Assembly (NCBI RefSeq): GCF_004342265.1
Contig: NZ_SMCS01000001.1
Coordinates: 372,001-436,000, forward strand
Reading direction: 5' to 3'
Length of the DNA: 64,000 bases
DNA from: Luteibacter rhizovicinus
GTDB taxonomy: Bacteria; Pseudomonadota; Gammaproteobacteria; Xanthomonadales; Rhodanobacteraceae
The translations under genes were made by a program, and so were the position numbers. The notes beneath the pieces were generated by a model. It was not told the origin of the DNA, did not search any database, and was given only the letters and a program-made list of their open reading frames with translations. Shown here piece by piece: positions 1 to 13,452 of the stretch (positions within the stretch are counted from its first letter, which is position 1; each line of letters opens with the position of its first letter).

Positions 1-1632
1 ATCGGTGCCCTGATCATCGGACTGGCGATGGTCATGTACGCACGCCTCGATGGCGTGCCGCGCTCCGTGTTGCTGGTGTATCCGGTGGTGCTCGCGATAT
101 TGCTGGGCGCCCCGCGCCTCAGTTACCGGTTCTGGAAAGACAGCCGCGTCGATCTGTTCCAGTCGGCGCCGACCAAGCGAGTGTTGGTCGTCGGTGCCGA
201 CAGGGCCGGCGAAGCCCTGTCGCGCGACCTGCGGCGCGACAGCCGTTACAGCGTCATCGGTTTCGTCGACGACAATCCCGCCTTGCGCGGTGCGCAGATC
301 AACGGTATTCCCGTACTTGGCAACATCGAGCAACTCCCCGAGCTTGCCCGCGCGGTTGCCGTGCAGATGCTGCTGATCGCCGTACCCGGCGCCACGACGG
401 CACAGATGCGTCGGATCGTTTCGATCTGCGAAAGCACGGCCTTGCCGTTCCGCACCGTTCCCCGCCTGGAGGATGTCGTTGCCGGGCGCGCGCAGTTCAA
501 CGAGATCAAGGAAGTCGCCATCGAGGACCTCCTCGGTCGCGATGCGGTGGAACTCGACTGGACGGCCATTCGCGAAAATCTCAGCGGCCGTCGCGTCCTC
601 GTCACGGGCGGCGGCGGCTCCATCGGTTCCGAGCTATGCCGTCAGGTGGCGCGCCTTGGCGCGCAATCGCTGACTGTCGTGGAACTGTCCGAATACAACC
701 TCTACCGTATCGGCCAGGAACTGACCTCCGCCTATCCGGAAATGGTATTCAACGGCGTGCTTGCCGATGCGCGTGATCCCGTCGCGGTCCAGCGCGTGTT
801 CGAGGAAGTGCAGCCTCAGATCGTGTTCCATGCATCCGCGTACAAACACGTGCCGATGCTCCAGGGCCAGTTGCGCGAAGCGTTCCGCAATAACGTGATC
901 GGCACCCGCGTGGTGGCCGGCGCGGCGGTGCGTTATGGCGTGGAATCGTTCGTCCTCATTTCGACCGACAAGGCCGTGAATCCGACGAGCGTGATGGGCG
1001 CCTGCAAGCGCATGGCCGAAATCTGGTGCCAGAACCTCGCCGCACACACGTCCACGCGATTCATCACCGTCCGGTTCGGTAACGTGCTCGACTCGGCGGG
1101 CTCCGTCGTGCCGCTGTTCCGCGAACAGATCCGCGCCGGTGGGCCGGTCACCATTACGCATCCCGAAATTTCGCGTTACTTCATGACCATCCCGGAAGCC
1201 TGCCAGCTCATCCTGCAGGCAGCCAGTCTCGGTCGGGGCGGCGAGATATTCGCGTTGGACATGGGCGATCCGGTGAAAATCCGCGACCTCGCCGAGCAGA
1301 TGATCCGTCTCGCGGGCAAGCGTCCCGGTTCGGATATCCAGATTGTCTACACGGGACTGCGTTCGGGCGAGAAGCTGTTCGAGGAACTGTTTCACCCGCT
1401 GGAAAATTACACCAGCACGACGCACGCGAAGATTTTCCAGGCCCAGCACCGTCAGGTGTCGTGGGACCTGTTGCAGGTCCAGCTGGCCCGTGCCGAAGAG
1501 GCCGCGGCCGTATTCGACGAAGACGCCCTGCGTCGCTGCGTATCCCAACTGCTGCCATCGTTCCGCTGGACGGAGGCGCAGACGGACAACGTGGTGCCGC
1601 TCCGACGAAACGAAAATGGAGATAAAGCATGA
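1..1632 (+). CDS. Membrane nucleotide-sugar 4,6-dehydratase/epimerase, WbpM/CapD/FlaA1 family (5' end outside window)
   Basis: The reading frame is open from base 1, so the N-terminal membrane part is missing; what remains starts in the last membrane helices. A first Rossmann unit with VLVVGADRAG is followed by a second, catalytic one with VLVTGGGGSIGSEL. The catalytic stretch STDKAVNPTSVMGACKR has Met in place of the usual short-chain dehydrogenase Tyr, with the Lys four residues on, as in WbpM-type inverting UDP-GlcNAc 4,6-dehydratases. Such enzymes feed O-antigen or exopolysaccharide synthesis at the inner membrane. The stop overlaps galU (ATGA), so the two genes are translationally coupled and are probably the last genes of a polysaccharide operon. 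The exact sugar substrate cannot be read from the sequence. Confidence 0.93.
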   Translation: MGALIIGLAMVMYARLDGVPRSVLLVYPVVLAILLGAPRLSYRFWKDSRVDLFQSAPTKRVLVVGADRAGEALSRDLRRDSRYSVIGFVDDNPALRGAQINGIPVLGNIEQLPELARAVAVQMLLIAVPGATTAQMRRIVSICESTALPFRTVPRLEDVVAGRAQFNEIKEVAIEDLLGRDAVELDWTAIRENLSGRRVLVTGGGGSIGSELCRQVARLGAQSLTVVELSEYNLYRIGQELTSAYPEMVFNGVLADARDPVAVQRVFEEVQPQIVFHASAYKHVPMLQGQLREAFRNNVIGTRVVAGAAVRYGVESFVLISTDKAVNPTSVMGACKRMAEIWCQNLAAHTSTRFITVRFGNVLDSAGSVVPLFREQIRAGGPVTITHPEISRYFMTIPEACQLILQAASLGRGGEIFALDMGDPVKIRDLAEQMIRLAGKRPGSDIQIVYTGLRSGEKLFEELFHPLENYTSTTHAKIFQAQHRQVSWDLLQVQLARAEEAAAVFDEDALRRCVSQLLPSFRWTEAQTDNVVPLRRNENGDKA

Positions 1633-2504
1633 CCCAACCGCTGCGCAAGGTGGTATTCCCCGTTGCCGGCCTCGGTACGCGTTTTCTTCCCGCGACTAAG
1701 GTTGTGGCCAAGGAAATGCTACCGGTGCTGGATCGCCCGCTGATTCAGTATGCGGTCGACGAAGCGGTGGATGCCGGCGCCGATACGCTGGTGTTCGTCA
1801 CGAATCGTTACAAGCATGCGATCGCCGATTACTTCGACAAGGCTTACGAGCTGGAAGCGAAGTTGGCGGAGAAAAACAAGGAAGAACTCCTCGGCATTCT
1901 GAGAGGCATTCTTCCGCGTCACGTGCGCTGCGTTTTCGTCACCCAGCCGGAAGCGTTCGGCCTGGGCCATGCGGTACTTTGCGCTGCGCCGGTGGTTGGC
2001 GACGAACCGTTTGGCGTGATTCTTCCGGACGATCTGATCTGGAATAAGGGTAAGGGCGCACTGCGCCAGATGGCCGAGCTTGCCCAGGCAGAGGACGCCG
2101 GCGTGATCGCCGTAGAGGAAGTGCCACACGAAGATACCGACAAGTACGGCATCGTCGATGCGTCTCCGATTTCCGATCGCGCCGCGCGCATCAAACATAT
2201 GGTGGAGAAGCCGAAGCCCGCCGATGCGCCGTCGAATCTTGCCGTGGTCGGACGGTATGTTTTACCGGGTAACATTTTTCGTTACCTGAGCGAGACGAAG
2301 GCAGGTGCCGGTGGCGAGATTCAGTTGACCGACGCTATCGAGAATTTGTTGAAGGATCAGGGCAAGGTGCTGGCGTATCGTTTCGAGGGTGAGCGGTTCG
2401 ATTGCGGTAATAAGGTCGGGCTGGTTCGCGCCACGATGCATATGGCTATGCAGGATCCGAAGCTGGCTTCTGTTGTTCGGGAGTTTGCTTCTAAGCACGT
2501 TTGA
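1629..2504 (+). CDS. galU: UTP--glucose-1-phosphate uridylyltransferase GalU
   Basis: This 291-residue protein makes UDP-glucose from UTP and glucose 1-phosphate, the precursor for exopolysaccharide and LPS sugars. The N-terminal nucleotide-binding signature FPVAGLGTRFLPATK is intact, and further family blocks are visible (FVTQPEAFGLGHAV, MVEKPKPADAPSN, GEIQLTDAI, FDCGNKVG). Its length matches bacterial GalU (about 290-300). The ATG overlaps the stop of the upstream dehydratase gene, placing it in the same surface-polysaccharide operon. No classical terminator follows; the gene ends before a long block of inverted repeats. Confidence 0.97.
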   Translation: MTQPLRKVVFPVAGLGTRFLPATKVVAKEMLPVLDRPLIQYAVDEAVDAGADTLVFVTNRYKHAIADYFDKAYELEAKLAEKNKEELLGILRGILPRHVRCVFVTQPEAFGLGHAVLCAAPVVGDEPFGVILPDDLIWNKGKGALRQMAELAQAEDAGVIAVEEVPHEDTDKYGIVDASPISDRAARIKHMVEKPKPADAPSNLAVVGRYVLPGNIFRYLSETKAGAGGEIQLTDAIENLLKDQGKVLAYRFEGERFDCGNKVGLVRATMHMAMQDPKLASVVREFASKHV

Positions 2505-2576
2505 TTGGTTGCGCTTTTGCGCCGTGTTTGACCAGCTTTCGCTGGAAGAGCGTCGTAATTCGGGGCGTCGTTGGGT

Positions 2577-2775
2577 GGAACCAGCCGGCCCCCTCGCCGT
2601 GCCCACGTCGGGCGGTCGCTGCGCGACGCGGGTGGACTGGCGGGGCTCGGTGAGCGGGCTTCCTGCCCGCGCACCGAGGAAGGGGCGTCCTGCCCCTTCC
2701 CCCCCCCTGCGGGGCCTTTTCCGCCAGTCCACCCTCGCCCTCCTACCGGGCCCGGCGAGGGGGCCGGCTGGTTCC
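2577..2775. repeat. Nested inverted repeats (long palindromic element)
   Basis: Outer arms 2577-2599 and 2753-2775 are perfect 23-base reverse complements (read GGAACCAGCC... on the left). Inner arms 2630-2643 and 2721-2734 are perfect 14-base reverse complements (GGGTGGACTGGCGG). Between them lie two small hairpins, about 2653-2669 and 2679-2700, with a C-run at 2699-2707. The full 199 bases could form one large cruciform or RNA fold. Overlapping open frames here are low-complexity shadows. It could be a non-autonomous repeat element or a strong transcription block after galU; no target-site duplication was recognised. Confidence 0.75.
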
Positions 2776-2842
2776 GCCGAGCGGTGAGGCAATGGGTGTG
2801 ACGAGCAAAGCGAACCGCTGACGGCCCCTCAGTTCCCCTCAC

Positions 2843-2995
2843 CCCTCACCGTCATTCCGGCGCACGCCGGAATCCGCGGCGAGGTGGTCGGTTGTCGCGA
2901 GGGCGCTGACTGCATTCAAGCGAAAACCTCAGCGAACGGGTCTTGCCCCCACGTGGTCGCTGCGGACCCCGGCGTACGCCGGGGTGACGGTGAGG
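2843..2995. repeat. Pair of inverted REP-like palindromes (REPIN-type doublet)
   Basis: A palindrome at 2851-2875 (CATTCCGGCGCACGCCGGAAT) and a related one in opposite orientation at 2964-2988 (CCCCGGCGTACGCCGGGG core) are each flanked on the outer side by the complementary strings CCTCACCGTCA and TGACGGTGAGG. The two units therefore form a larger inverted repeat with about 90 bases between them. This is the layout of REP doublets mobilised in trans by RAYT transposases; no such transposase is in the window. Confidence 0.65.
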
Positions 2996-3143
2996 AAGAG
3001 GGCGTCGTGAGGCGATCGTCGGCATCACGCACGCAGACGGCTCGTACCCCCAGGATTTTCCCACCAACCGGAAGGAAGCCGGGGCCTCACCGTCACACGT
3101 TGCGATGACTACCTCACCACGGAAACGACAAGCTCTGCTCTCC

Positions 3144-3172
3144 GTAGGGACCGCGCTCGAAAGCGTCCCTAC
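3144..3172. repeat. Short inverted repeat downstream of parE
   Basis: GTAGGGAC at 3144-3151 pairs with GTCCCTAC at 3165-3172 across a short loop containing CGCGCTCGAAAGC. It resembles a miniature of the GTAGGAGC...CGAAAGC repeat family seen elsewhere in the window. It lies 17 bases beyond the parE stop and could act as its terminator hairpin, though the T-run on that strand is weak. The rest of 2996-3188 shows nothing gene-like. Confidence 0.45.
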
Positions 3173-3188
3173 AAAAGAGTAAAAAAGC

Positions 3189-5078
3189 TCAGACCTCGAG
3201 TGTCGCGAGGTCGCCCTTTTCTTCGAGCCACTGCTTGCGATCGCTTGCGCGCTTTTTCGCGAGCAACATATCCATGAGCTTCGTCGTGCCATCGTCGGCT
3301 TCGACGGTGAGCTGCACGAGGCGGCGCGTGTCGGGATGGATGGTGGATTCGCGTAGCTGGGCGGGATTCATTTCGCCCAGACCCTTGAAGCGGGTGACGC
3401 TGACCGCGCCCTTCATTTTTTCGCGCTCCACTTTGTCGAGCATCAGGCGCTTTTCTTCGTCGTCGAGGCAGTAGAACACCTGCTTGCCCACGTCGACGCG
3501 GAACAGCGGCGGCATGGCGACGAAGACATGGCCTTCGCGAACCAGCGACGGGAAATGACGCAGGAACAGCGCGGAGAGCAGAGTGGCGATGTGCAGGCCG
3601 TCGGAGTCGGCGTCGGCGAGGATGACGACTTTGCCGTAACGCAATCCGCTGAGATCGTCCTTGCCGGGATCGCAGCCGATGGCGACGGCGAGGTCGTGGA
3701 CTTCCTGCGAGGCGAGGACCGCGCCGGACTCTACTTCCCATGTGTTGAGGATCTTGCCGCGCAGCGGAAGGATGGCCTGGAAGTCTTTGTCGCGTGCCTG
3801 TTTGGCGGAGCCGCCGGCGGAGTCGCCCTCGACGAGGAAGAGTTCGGTGCGCGCGAGGTCGGTCGATGCGCAGTCGGCCAGCTTGCCGGGCAGGGCGGGG
3901 CCTTGCGTGATTTTTTTGCGGATGACCTGCTTGGCGGCTTTCAGGCGTGCGGATGCGCGTTCGATGGCGAGCTGCGCGATGCGCTCGCCGAGTTCGACGT
4001 GGTGATTGAGCCACAGGCTGAAGGCGTCGTGCACGATGTTCTCGACCACGCCGGCGGCGTTGCGCGAGGACAGTCGTTCTTTCGTCTGGCCGGCGAACTG
4101 CGCGTCCTGCAGCTTTACGCTGAGCACGAATGCCAGCCGTTCCCACACGTCTTCCGGCGCCAGTTTCACGCCGCGGGGCAGCAGGCTGCGCAGATCGCAG
4201 AATTCGCGGATGGCATTGGTCAGGCCGGAGCGCAGGCCGTTCACGTGCGTGCCGCCCTGTGCGGTGGGAATGAGGTTGACGTAGCTTTCCTGGACGAGTT
4301 CGCCTTCGGGCAACCATGCGAGCGCGACGCTGACCGCGTCGGTTTCGCGCGCGAAGTGTTTCACGAACAAATCGGGCGGCAAGGACTCGGCACCTTCCAG
4401 CGCGCCGCGCAGGTAATCGGACAGGCCGTCTTCGTAGAGCCATTCGGTGGTCTCGCCGGTTGCTTCGTCGAGCAGGCGCACGGTGAGTCCGGCGCACAGC
4501 ACGGCTTTCGCGCGCAGCAGGTGCTTGAGCTTGGAGACCAGGATCTTCGGCGTGTCGAAGTATTTCGGGTCGGGCCAGAAGCGCAGCGTCGTGCCGGTGC
4601 GGCGCTTTGGTACCGTGCCGATGACGTCCAGGTCGCTGATGCGGTCGCCGTTGGCGAACGACATGCGGTATTCCTGCGCGTCGCGACGAATGGTGACGTC
4701 GACGCGCGTCGAAAGCGCATTGACCACCGACACACCCACGCCGTGCAGGCCGCCGGAGAATGCGTAGTTGCTGTTATTGAATTTGCCGCCGGCATGCAGG
4801 CGCGTGAGGATCAGCTCGACGCCCGGCACGCCTTCTTCGGGATGGATGTCGACCGGCATGCCGCGGCCGTCGTCGATGACTTCGACCGAGCCGTCCACGA
4901 ATACCGTGACTTCGATGATTTTTGCATGCCCCGCCAGGGCTTCGTCGACCGAGTTGTCGATGACTTCCTGCGCGAGATGGTTTGGCCGCGAGGTGTCGGT
5001 GTACATGCCCGGCCGGCGCTTGACGGGGTCAAGGCCCGAGAGGACTTCGATGTCGGAAGCGTTGTAACGAGTATTCAT
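3189..5078 (-). CDS. parE: DNA topoisomerase IV subunit B (ParE)
   Basis: ParE supplies the ATPase that, with ParC, decatenates daughter chromosomes. The 629 residues show the GHKL ATP-binding motifs (DNSVDEALAGHA; DDGRGMPVDIHP; GLHGVGVSVVNALS), a transducer domain, then the TOPRIM block with EGDSAGGSAKQARD and DADSDGLHI. The length fits ParE (about 630) and not GyrB (about 800), and the GyrB-specific C-terminal insertion is missing. It is monocistronic, facing away from the aminopeptidase gene's promoter side; parC is not in the window. Confidence 0.96.
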   Translation of the reverse strand: MNTRYNASDIEVLSGLDPVKRRPGMYTDTSRPNHLAQEVIDNSVDEALAGHAKIIEVTVFVDGSVEVIDDGRGMPVDIHPEEGVPGVELILTRLHAGGKFNNSNYAFSGGLHGVGVSVVNALSTRVDVTIRRDAQEYRMSFANGDRISDLDVIGTVPKRRTGTTLRFWPDPKYFDTPKILVSKLKHLLRAKAVLCAGLTVRLLDEATGETTEWLYEDGLSDYLRGALEGAESLPPDLFVKHFARETDAVSVALAWLPEGELVQESYVNLIPTAQGGTHVNGLRSGLTNAIREFCDLRSLLPRGVKLAPEDVWERLAFVLSVKLQDAQFAGQTKERLSSRNAAGVVENIVHDAFSLWLNHHVELGERIAQLAIERASARLKAAKQVIRKKITQGPALPGKLADCASTDLARTELFLVEGDSAGGSAKQARDKDFQAILPLRGKILNTWEVESGAVLASQEVHDLAVAIGCDPGKDDLSGLRYGKVVILADADSDGLHIATLLSALFLRHFPSLVREGHVFVAMPPLFRVDVGKQVFYCLDDEEKRLMLDKVEREKMKGAVSVTRFKGLGEMNPAQLRESTIHPDTRRLVQLTVEADDGTTKLMDMLLAKKRASDRKQWLEEKGDLATLEV

Positions 5079-5186
5079 GAGGTTCGCGGTCGTTCGGAGC
5101 CGTGCAGGATGGGCGGCACGGCGGGGGAGGTCAAGTTAGCGGAGGCGGGTGTCATGCCCTGAGACTGACAGGTCTGAAGCGCGCGT

Positions 5187-6986
5187 CTATAGCGGCGCGC
5201 AGTGCCACTCCAGCCATTCGCGGTCGGCGCCTTCCAGAAGAGGCGACAGGGCGGCCCGCACGGTGGCGTGGTAATCGTCCATCCATGCGCGTTCCGACGG
5301 TTCCAGCAGGCGCGGTTCCAGCCCGCGACGGTCGAACGGGCAGAGGGTCAGCGTTTCGAACGCCATGAAGTCGCCGAACTCGGTACTGTCGGCTTCGGTG
5401 ACCACCGCGAGATTCTCGTGACGGATGCCGTAACGCCCGGGCTTGTACAGGCCCGGTTCGATCGAGGTGATCATGCCTGGCTCCAGCGGAACCAGCGCAC
5501 CGCCCGCTACGGGCGGTCGAATGCCGTGCGGACCCTCGTGCACATTAAGGAAGTAGCCGACGCCGTGGCCGGTGCCGTGGCCGAAGTCCATGCCGGCCGC
5601 CCAGAGCGGTGCGCGGGCCAGCGCATCGAGCTGCGGACCGCTGGCCCCCTTGGGGAAGCGTGTGCGGCTGAGGTGGATCATGCCTTTGAGGACCAGCGTC
5701 GAGTCGCGGCGCTGGTCGTCGGTGGTCGGCCCCAGGGCCAGCACACGGGTGATATCCGTCGTGCCGCCCAGATACTGGCCGCCCGAATCGACCAGCAGCA
5801 GGCCTTTCGCCGCCAGTGCCGTGTGATGTTCCGGCGTCGCGCGGTAGTGCGGCAGCGCGCCGTTGGCTTCGTAACCGGCGATGGTCGAAAAGCTCTCGCC
5901 GACGAAGCCGGTCTGCACGGAACGGGCTTCGCGAACGAAGGTGTCGACATCGAGTTCGGTCAGCGCTTCGCCCGCGGCCAGGCCGGTTTCGATGCGGCGG
6001 AAGGCGCGCACCAGCGCGGCGCCGTCGCGACGCATCGCATCGCGGATGTGGTCAAGTTCGTCGGGTGTCTTGCGTGCTTTCAGGGCCGTTGAGGGATGGG
6101 CGCCCTGGACGATCTTCACGGAGGCCGGAAGACCGCTCGAAATAGCCAGTACTACGCGCTGCGTATCGATAAGCAGCGTCGCGTCGTCGGGAAGCGCGGC
6201 CAGGGCGGCCGCGGCCGTGGCGTAATCGGCTACCGAGATGCCGTCGGCGGCCAGCGCTTGCTCGACGCCATGTGCCAGCCTGGCGCGGTCGGTGAACAGG
6301 GTGCCGCGTTCTTCATCCAACAGCAGATGGGCGAGGAAGACCGGGTTGTAGTCGACATCCGCGCCGCGCAGGTTGGTCAGCCAGGCGATGTCGTCCAGGC
6401 TGGAAAGAAAATGCCGGTTGGCGCCGGCGCGCTTCATGTCCTTGCGGACCCGGCGGAGTTTTTCCGCGCGCGACACGGCGGCGTAGGGCGCGACATGTTC
6501 GAAAACCGGCGCGGACGGCACGGCGGGGCGATCCGCCCATATCCGGCCGGGCAGATCCAGATCGGTCAGTAGTTCGGACCCCGCTTCCGCCAGCCGGCGT
6601 CCCAGCGCCACGGACGAGGCGATGGACACGCTGTCGCCGGCAATGGCCACTCTGGCGCCCGTTCCGACGCGCTCCAGCACCCAGTCGAGGTGCTCCGGCG
6701 TGTGCGGGACGCGCATTTTCATCAGCGGAATGCCGGACCCGTCCAGTTCGCGTGCCGCCTGGTCGAAATAGCGCGAATCGGTCCACAGCCCGGCGGCATC
6801 GGCGGTGACGACCAGCGTACCGGCCGATCCGGTGAAGCCGGAGAGCCACTCCCGCGCCTGCCAGCGCGGCGGCAGATACTCGGAGAGATGCGGGTCGGCG
6901 GTGGGAACGATGCAGGCGGCGACGCCGTGCTGCGACATGGCCTCGCGCAGTGCGGCGAGACGGGCGGGGACGGTTGGGTTGGTCAT
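5187..6986 (-). CDS. Aminopeptidase P family metallopeptidase (M24B)
   Basis: A predicted cytosolic Xaa-Pro aminopeptidase that removes N-terminal residues before proline. At 599 residues it is the long form with two creatinase-type N-terminal domains (about residues 1-300) and a C-terminal pita-bread catalytic domain. Metal ligands are visible: the two Asp of VDSGGQYLGGTTDITR, the His in GHGTGHGVGYFLNVHEGP, and the Glu residues in TSIEPGLY and RHENLAVV. The architecture resembles eukaryotic XPNPEP1 more than short E. coli PepP. It stands alone between parE and pyrG; the start is the first ATG after the divergent intergenic region. Confidence 0.92.
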   Translation of the reverse strand: MTNPTVPARLAALREAMSQHGVAACIVPTADPHLSEYLPPRWQAREWLSGFTGSAGTLVVTADAAGLWTDSRYFDQAARELDGSGIPLMKMRVPHTPEHLDWVLERVGTGARVAIAGDSVSIASSVALGRRLAEAGSELLTDLDLPGRIWADRPAVPSAPVFEHVAPYAAVSRAEKLRRVRKDMKRAGANRHFLSSLDDIAWLTNLRGADVDYNPVFLAHLLLDEERGTLFTDRARLAHGVEQALAADGISVADYATAAAALAALPDDATLLIDTQRVVLAISSGLPASVKIVQGAHPSTALKARKTPDELDHIRDAMRRDGAALVRAFRRIETGLAAGEALTELDVDTFVREARSVQTGFVGESFSTIAGYEANGALPHYRATPEHHTALAAKGLLLVDSGGQYLGGTTDITRVLALGPTTDDQRRDSTLVLKGMIHLSRTRFPKGASGPQLDALARAPLWAAGMDFGHGTGHGVGYFLNVHEGPHGIRPPVAGGALVPLEPGMITSIEPGLYKPGRYGIRHENLAVVTEADSTEFGDFMAFETLTLCPFDRRGLEPRLLEPSERAWMDDYHATVRAALSPLLEGADREWLEWHCAPL

Positions 6987-7054
6987 CCCCCCATGTTAAG
7001 ACGGTGCGGCCGGGGGCAGAAGAGCTATGTTCTGCCGGTTTTGCACGCGATTGA

Positions 7055-9638
<2,584 letters not shown>

Positions 9639-9642
<4 letters not shown>

Positions 9643-10130
9643 AGCCGGGCACCCGCCTGCTGGTGCTGGGCGTCGCCGCGCTGTTGTCGGCGCAGGCATT
9701 CGCCGCGCCGCCGGCGCGCGACCCCTATGCGCCCCTCACGTCCGAGGAATGGAAGCTGCTGATGGCCGAATACCGCCAGGTTGCCGCCTGCGAAGACGGC
9801 TACATGAGCAAGCAGAACATCAACGGCGGCGAACTTGGCCGTCGTCTCGTCAAGGATGGCAAGGGTGCCGAGGTGAAGACGAAAGCGCTCGCGCTGCTCG
9901 ATCCGGAATCGCCGTGGCGCAAGTCGCTCGGCGGAAACGGAACCGATGCGGCCAACGAAACCACCCAGGCTCTGATGGCGCTGATGATGGACGCCAATCA
10001 GGACGGTCGCACACGCACCGAAACCGCGGTTCGCGTGGGCTATGCGCGGTATTTCACGGCGATGGCCACGCAGGGCGCCTGCACGACCACGCCGCGATAT
10101 CTCGAACTGCTCGAAAAAGGCGCGCATTGA
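9639..10130 (+). CDS. Secreted hypothetical protein
   Basis: I do not recognise this 163-residue protein. It begins with a clear signal peptide ([22 protein letters not shown], cleavage expected before APP), so it should be periplasmic. The mature part is mostly helical and polar, with Cys in AACEDGY and QGACTTT that could form one disulfide. The chosen ATG overlaps the kdsA stop (ATGA); an upstream in-frame ATG at 9552 would lie deep inside kdsA. It is an insertion in the otherwise conserved kdsA-eno order. Confidence 0.78.
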
Positions 10131-10248
10131 GGGTCAGCCGGATGAGTGTCCTGAACTTATGGCGGGCATCCTTAGTATGATGATGGGGTCCGGCGCGTTC
10201 TCCCGCCGGTATCCAGACCTTACGCACGGCTTCGGGAGGAGGCGCGAC

Positions 10249-11939
<1,691 letters not shown>

Positions 11940-11949
11940 GTCTCGTTCC

Positions 11950-12288
11950 TTGAGCAACGCCGCCATATTGCGCTGGATCGGCCTGGTCCTGGTCATCCTG
12001 ATCATCGCCCTGCAGCTGAAGCTGTGGGTCGGTGGCGGCAGCATGCACGAGGTCGAAACCCTCCGCGACAGGGTGAAAACGCAGGCCGAGGAAAACCTCG
12101 ACCTGCAGAAGCGCAATCAGGCGCTGGCGGCGGATGTCGAGGATCTGAAACACGGCGAGCAGGCAACGGAAGCGCGCGCGCGTTCGGAACTTGGCCTTAT
12201 CAAGCCGGGCGAGACGTTCTATCAGATCGTCGAACCGGCCCGCGCATCGACGCCACCCACACCGCCACCCATCGACGGCGGTAACTGA
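11950..12288 (+). CDS. ftsB: Cell division protein FtsB
   Basis: FtsB is a small bitopic inner-membrane protein that forms the FtsQLB complex and signals septal peptidoglycan synthesis. The 112 residues show a short N-terminus, one membrane helix (WIGLVLVILIIALQLKLWV), then a coiled coil (about residues 32-75) and the family end GLIKPGETFYQIVE. I chose TTG at 11950 as start because the membrane helix must lie at the N-terminus, and the in-frame ATG at 11905 lies inside eno. The Pro-rich tail STPPTPPPIDGG is an extra. ispD follows after one base. Confidence 0.9.
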   Translation: MSNAAILRWIGLVLVILIIALQLKLWVGGGSMHEVETLRDRVKTQAEENLDLQKRNQALAADVEDLKHGEQATEARARSELGLIKPGETFYQIVEPARASTPPTPPPIDGGN

Positions 12289-12289
12289 C

Positions 12290-12979
12290 ATGGCCGCGTT
12301 GTGGTGCGTCGTGCCGGCCGCCGGTCGCGGTGTGCGTGCGGGTGGCGATCGTCCCAAGCAGTACCAGCTTCTGGCGGGGAGGCCGTTGATCGCGCATACG
12401 CTCGATCGCCTGGCGGCCCATCCGTCCATCGCCGGCTTGATGGTGGTGCTCGGTGCGGGCGATCCGTTCTGGCAACCAGTTTCGTCGCTGGGTGGAAAGC
12501 CGGTGCTTACCACCACGGGCGGTGGCGAGCGTAGCGATTCGGTGCTGGCGGGACTGGAAGCGTTGCCGGCCGACGTGACGCATTCGGACTTCGTGCTCGT
12601 TCACGATGCCGCACGGCCTTGCGTACGGCTGGACGATATCCAGCGACTGATCGATCTGGCCGGACGTGGCGAGGGTGGACTGCTCGGTGCGCCGTTGCGC
12701 GACACTCTTAAACACGCGGACGAGGCCGGCCATAGTCTTGGCACCGAACCGCGCGACCGCCGCTGGCGTGCCTTTACGCCGCAGATGTTCCGGCGCGGCG
12801 CACTGGTCGATGCGCTGATGCTGGCGCGCGAAGACGGTATCGCGGTGAGCGACGAGGCGATGGCGATGGAGCGTCGCGGCATAGCGCCTCTTCTCGTCGA
12901 AGGGGCGGAAGACAATATCAAGGTGACGACACCAGCCGACTTCGCGCTGGCGGAATTCCTGCTCGGGAGAACGAACTGA
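12290..12979 (+). CDS. ispD: 2-C-methyl-D-erythritol 4-phosphate cytidylyltransferase
   Basis: IspD couples CTP to methylerythritol phosphate in the non-mevalonate isoprenoid pathway. The nucleotide-binding start [20 protein letters not shown], the block [26 protein letters not shown] and [10 protein letters not shown] are family hallmarks. The ATG at 12290 gives 229 residues, the usual size; the longer frame from 12191 lies inside ftsB. The stop shares one base with the ispF start (TGATG). CTP from PyrG, encoded in the same run, is its co-substrate. Confidence 0.96.
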   Translation: MAALWCVVPAAGRGVRAGGDRPKQYQLLAGRPLIAHTLDRLAAHPSIAGLMVVLGAGDPFWQPVSSLGGKPVLTTTGGGERSDSVLAGLEALPADVTHSDFVLVHDAARPCVRLDDIQRLIDLAGRGEGGLLGAPLRDTLKHADEAGHSLGTEPRDRRWRAFTPQMFRRGALVDALMLAREDGIAVSDEAMAMERRGIAPLLVEGAEDNIKVTTPADFALAEFLLGRTN

Positions 12980-13452
12980 TGCGTATCGGCCAGGGCTTCG
13001 ATGTCCATGCGTTCGGCGAAGGCGATCACGTGATGCTGGGCGGCATACGCGTGCCGCACACGCAGGGCGTACTCGCGCATTCGGATGGCGACGTGGTGCT
13101 GCACGCATTGTGCGACGCCTTGCTTGGCGCGTTGGCGCTGGGCGATATCGGCAAGCATTTTCCGCCGTCGGACGAGCAGTGGCGGGGTGCCAATAGCCGG
13201 ACTTTCGTGCGCGCCATCGCGGGCATGCTGCTGGAACATGGCTACGAACTCGGTAACGCCGACGTCACCGTCGTCTGCGAGGCGCCGAAGGTCGGGCCGC
13301 ACGCGCAGGCGATGCGCGCGATCATCGCCGACGACCTCGGTGTCGGCATCAACCGCATCAGCATCAAGGCGACGACGACCGAAACACTGGGGTTCGCGGG
13401 CCGTCGCGAGGGTATCGCGGCGCTCGCCGTCGTCCTGCTGGTGCGTGCATGA
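12979..13452 (+). CDS. ispF: 2-C-methyl-D-erythritol 2,4-cyclodiphosphate synthase
   Basis: IspF cyclises the product of IspE to methylerythritol cyclodiphosphate. Zinc ligands Asp and His are in [11 protein letters not shown], with a further His in the block [26 protein letters not shown] and the CMP-binding [12 protein letters not shown] are also present. The 157-residue length is standard for the homotrimeric enzyme. It is directly coupled to ispD upstream and to mgtE downstream by overlapping start/stop codons. Confidence 0.97.
   Translation: MRIGQGFDVHAFGEGDHVMLGGIRVPHTQGVLAHSDGDVVLHALCDALLGALALGDIGKHFPPSDEQWRGANSRTFVRAIAGMLLEHGYELGNADVTVVCEAPKVGPHAQAMRAIIADDLGVGINRISIKATTTETLGFAGRREGIAALAVVLLVRA

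Noticed and set aside
3528-5162. A 544-codon plus-strand frame opposite parE
   Set aside because: Antisense shadow of parE; residue composition is artificial and it has no ribosome site or known domain.
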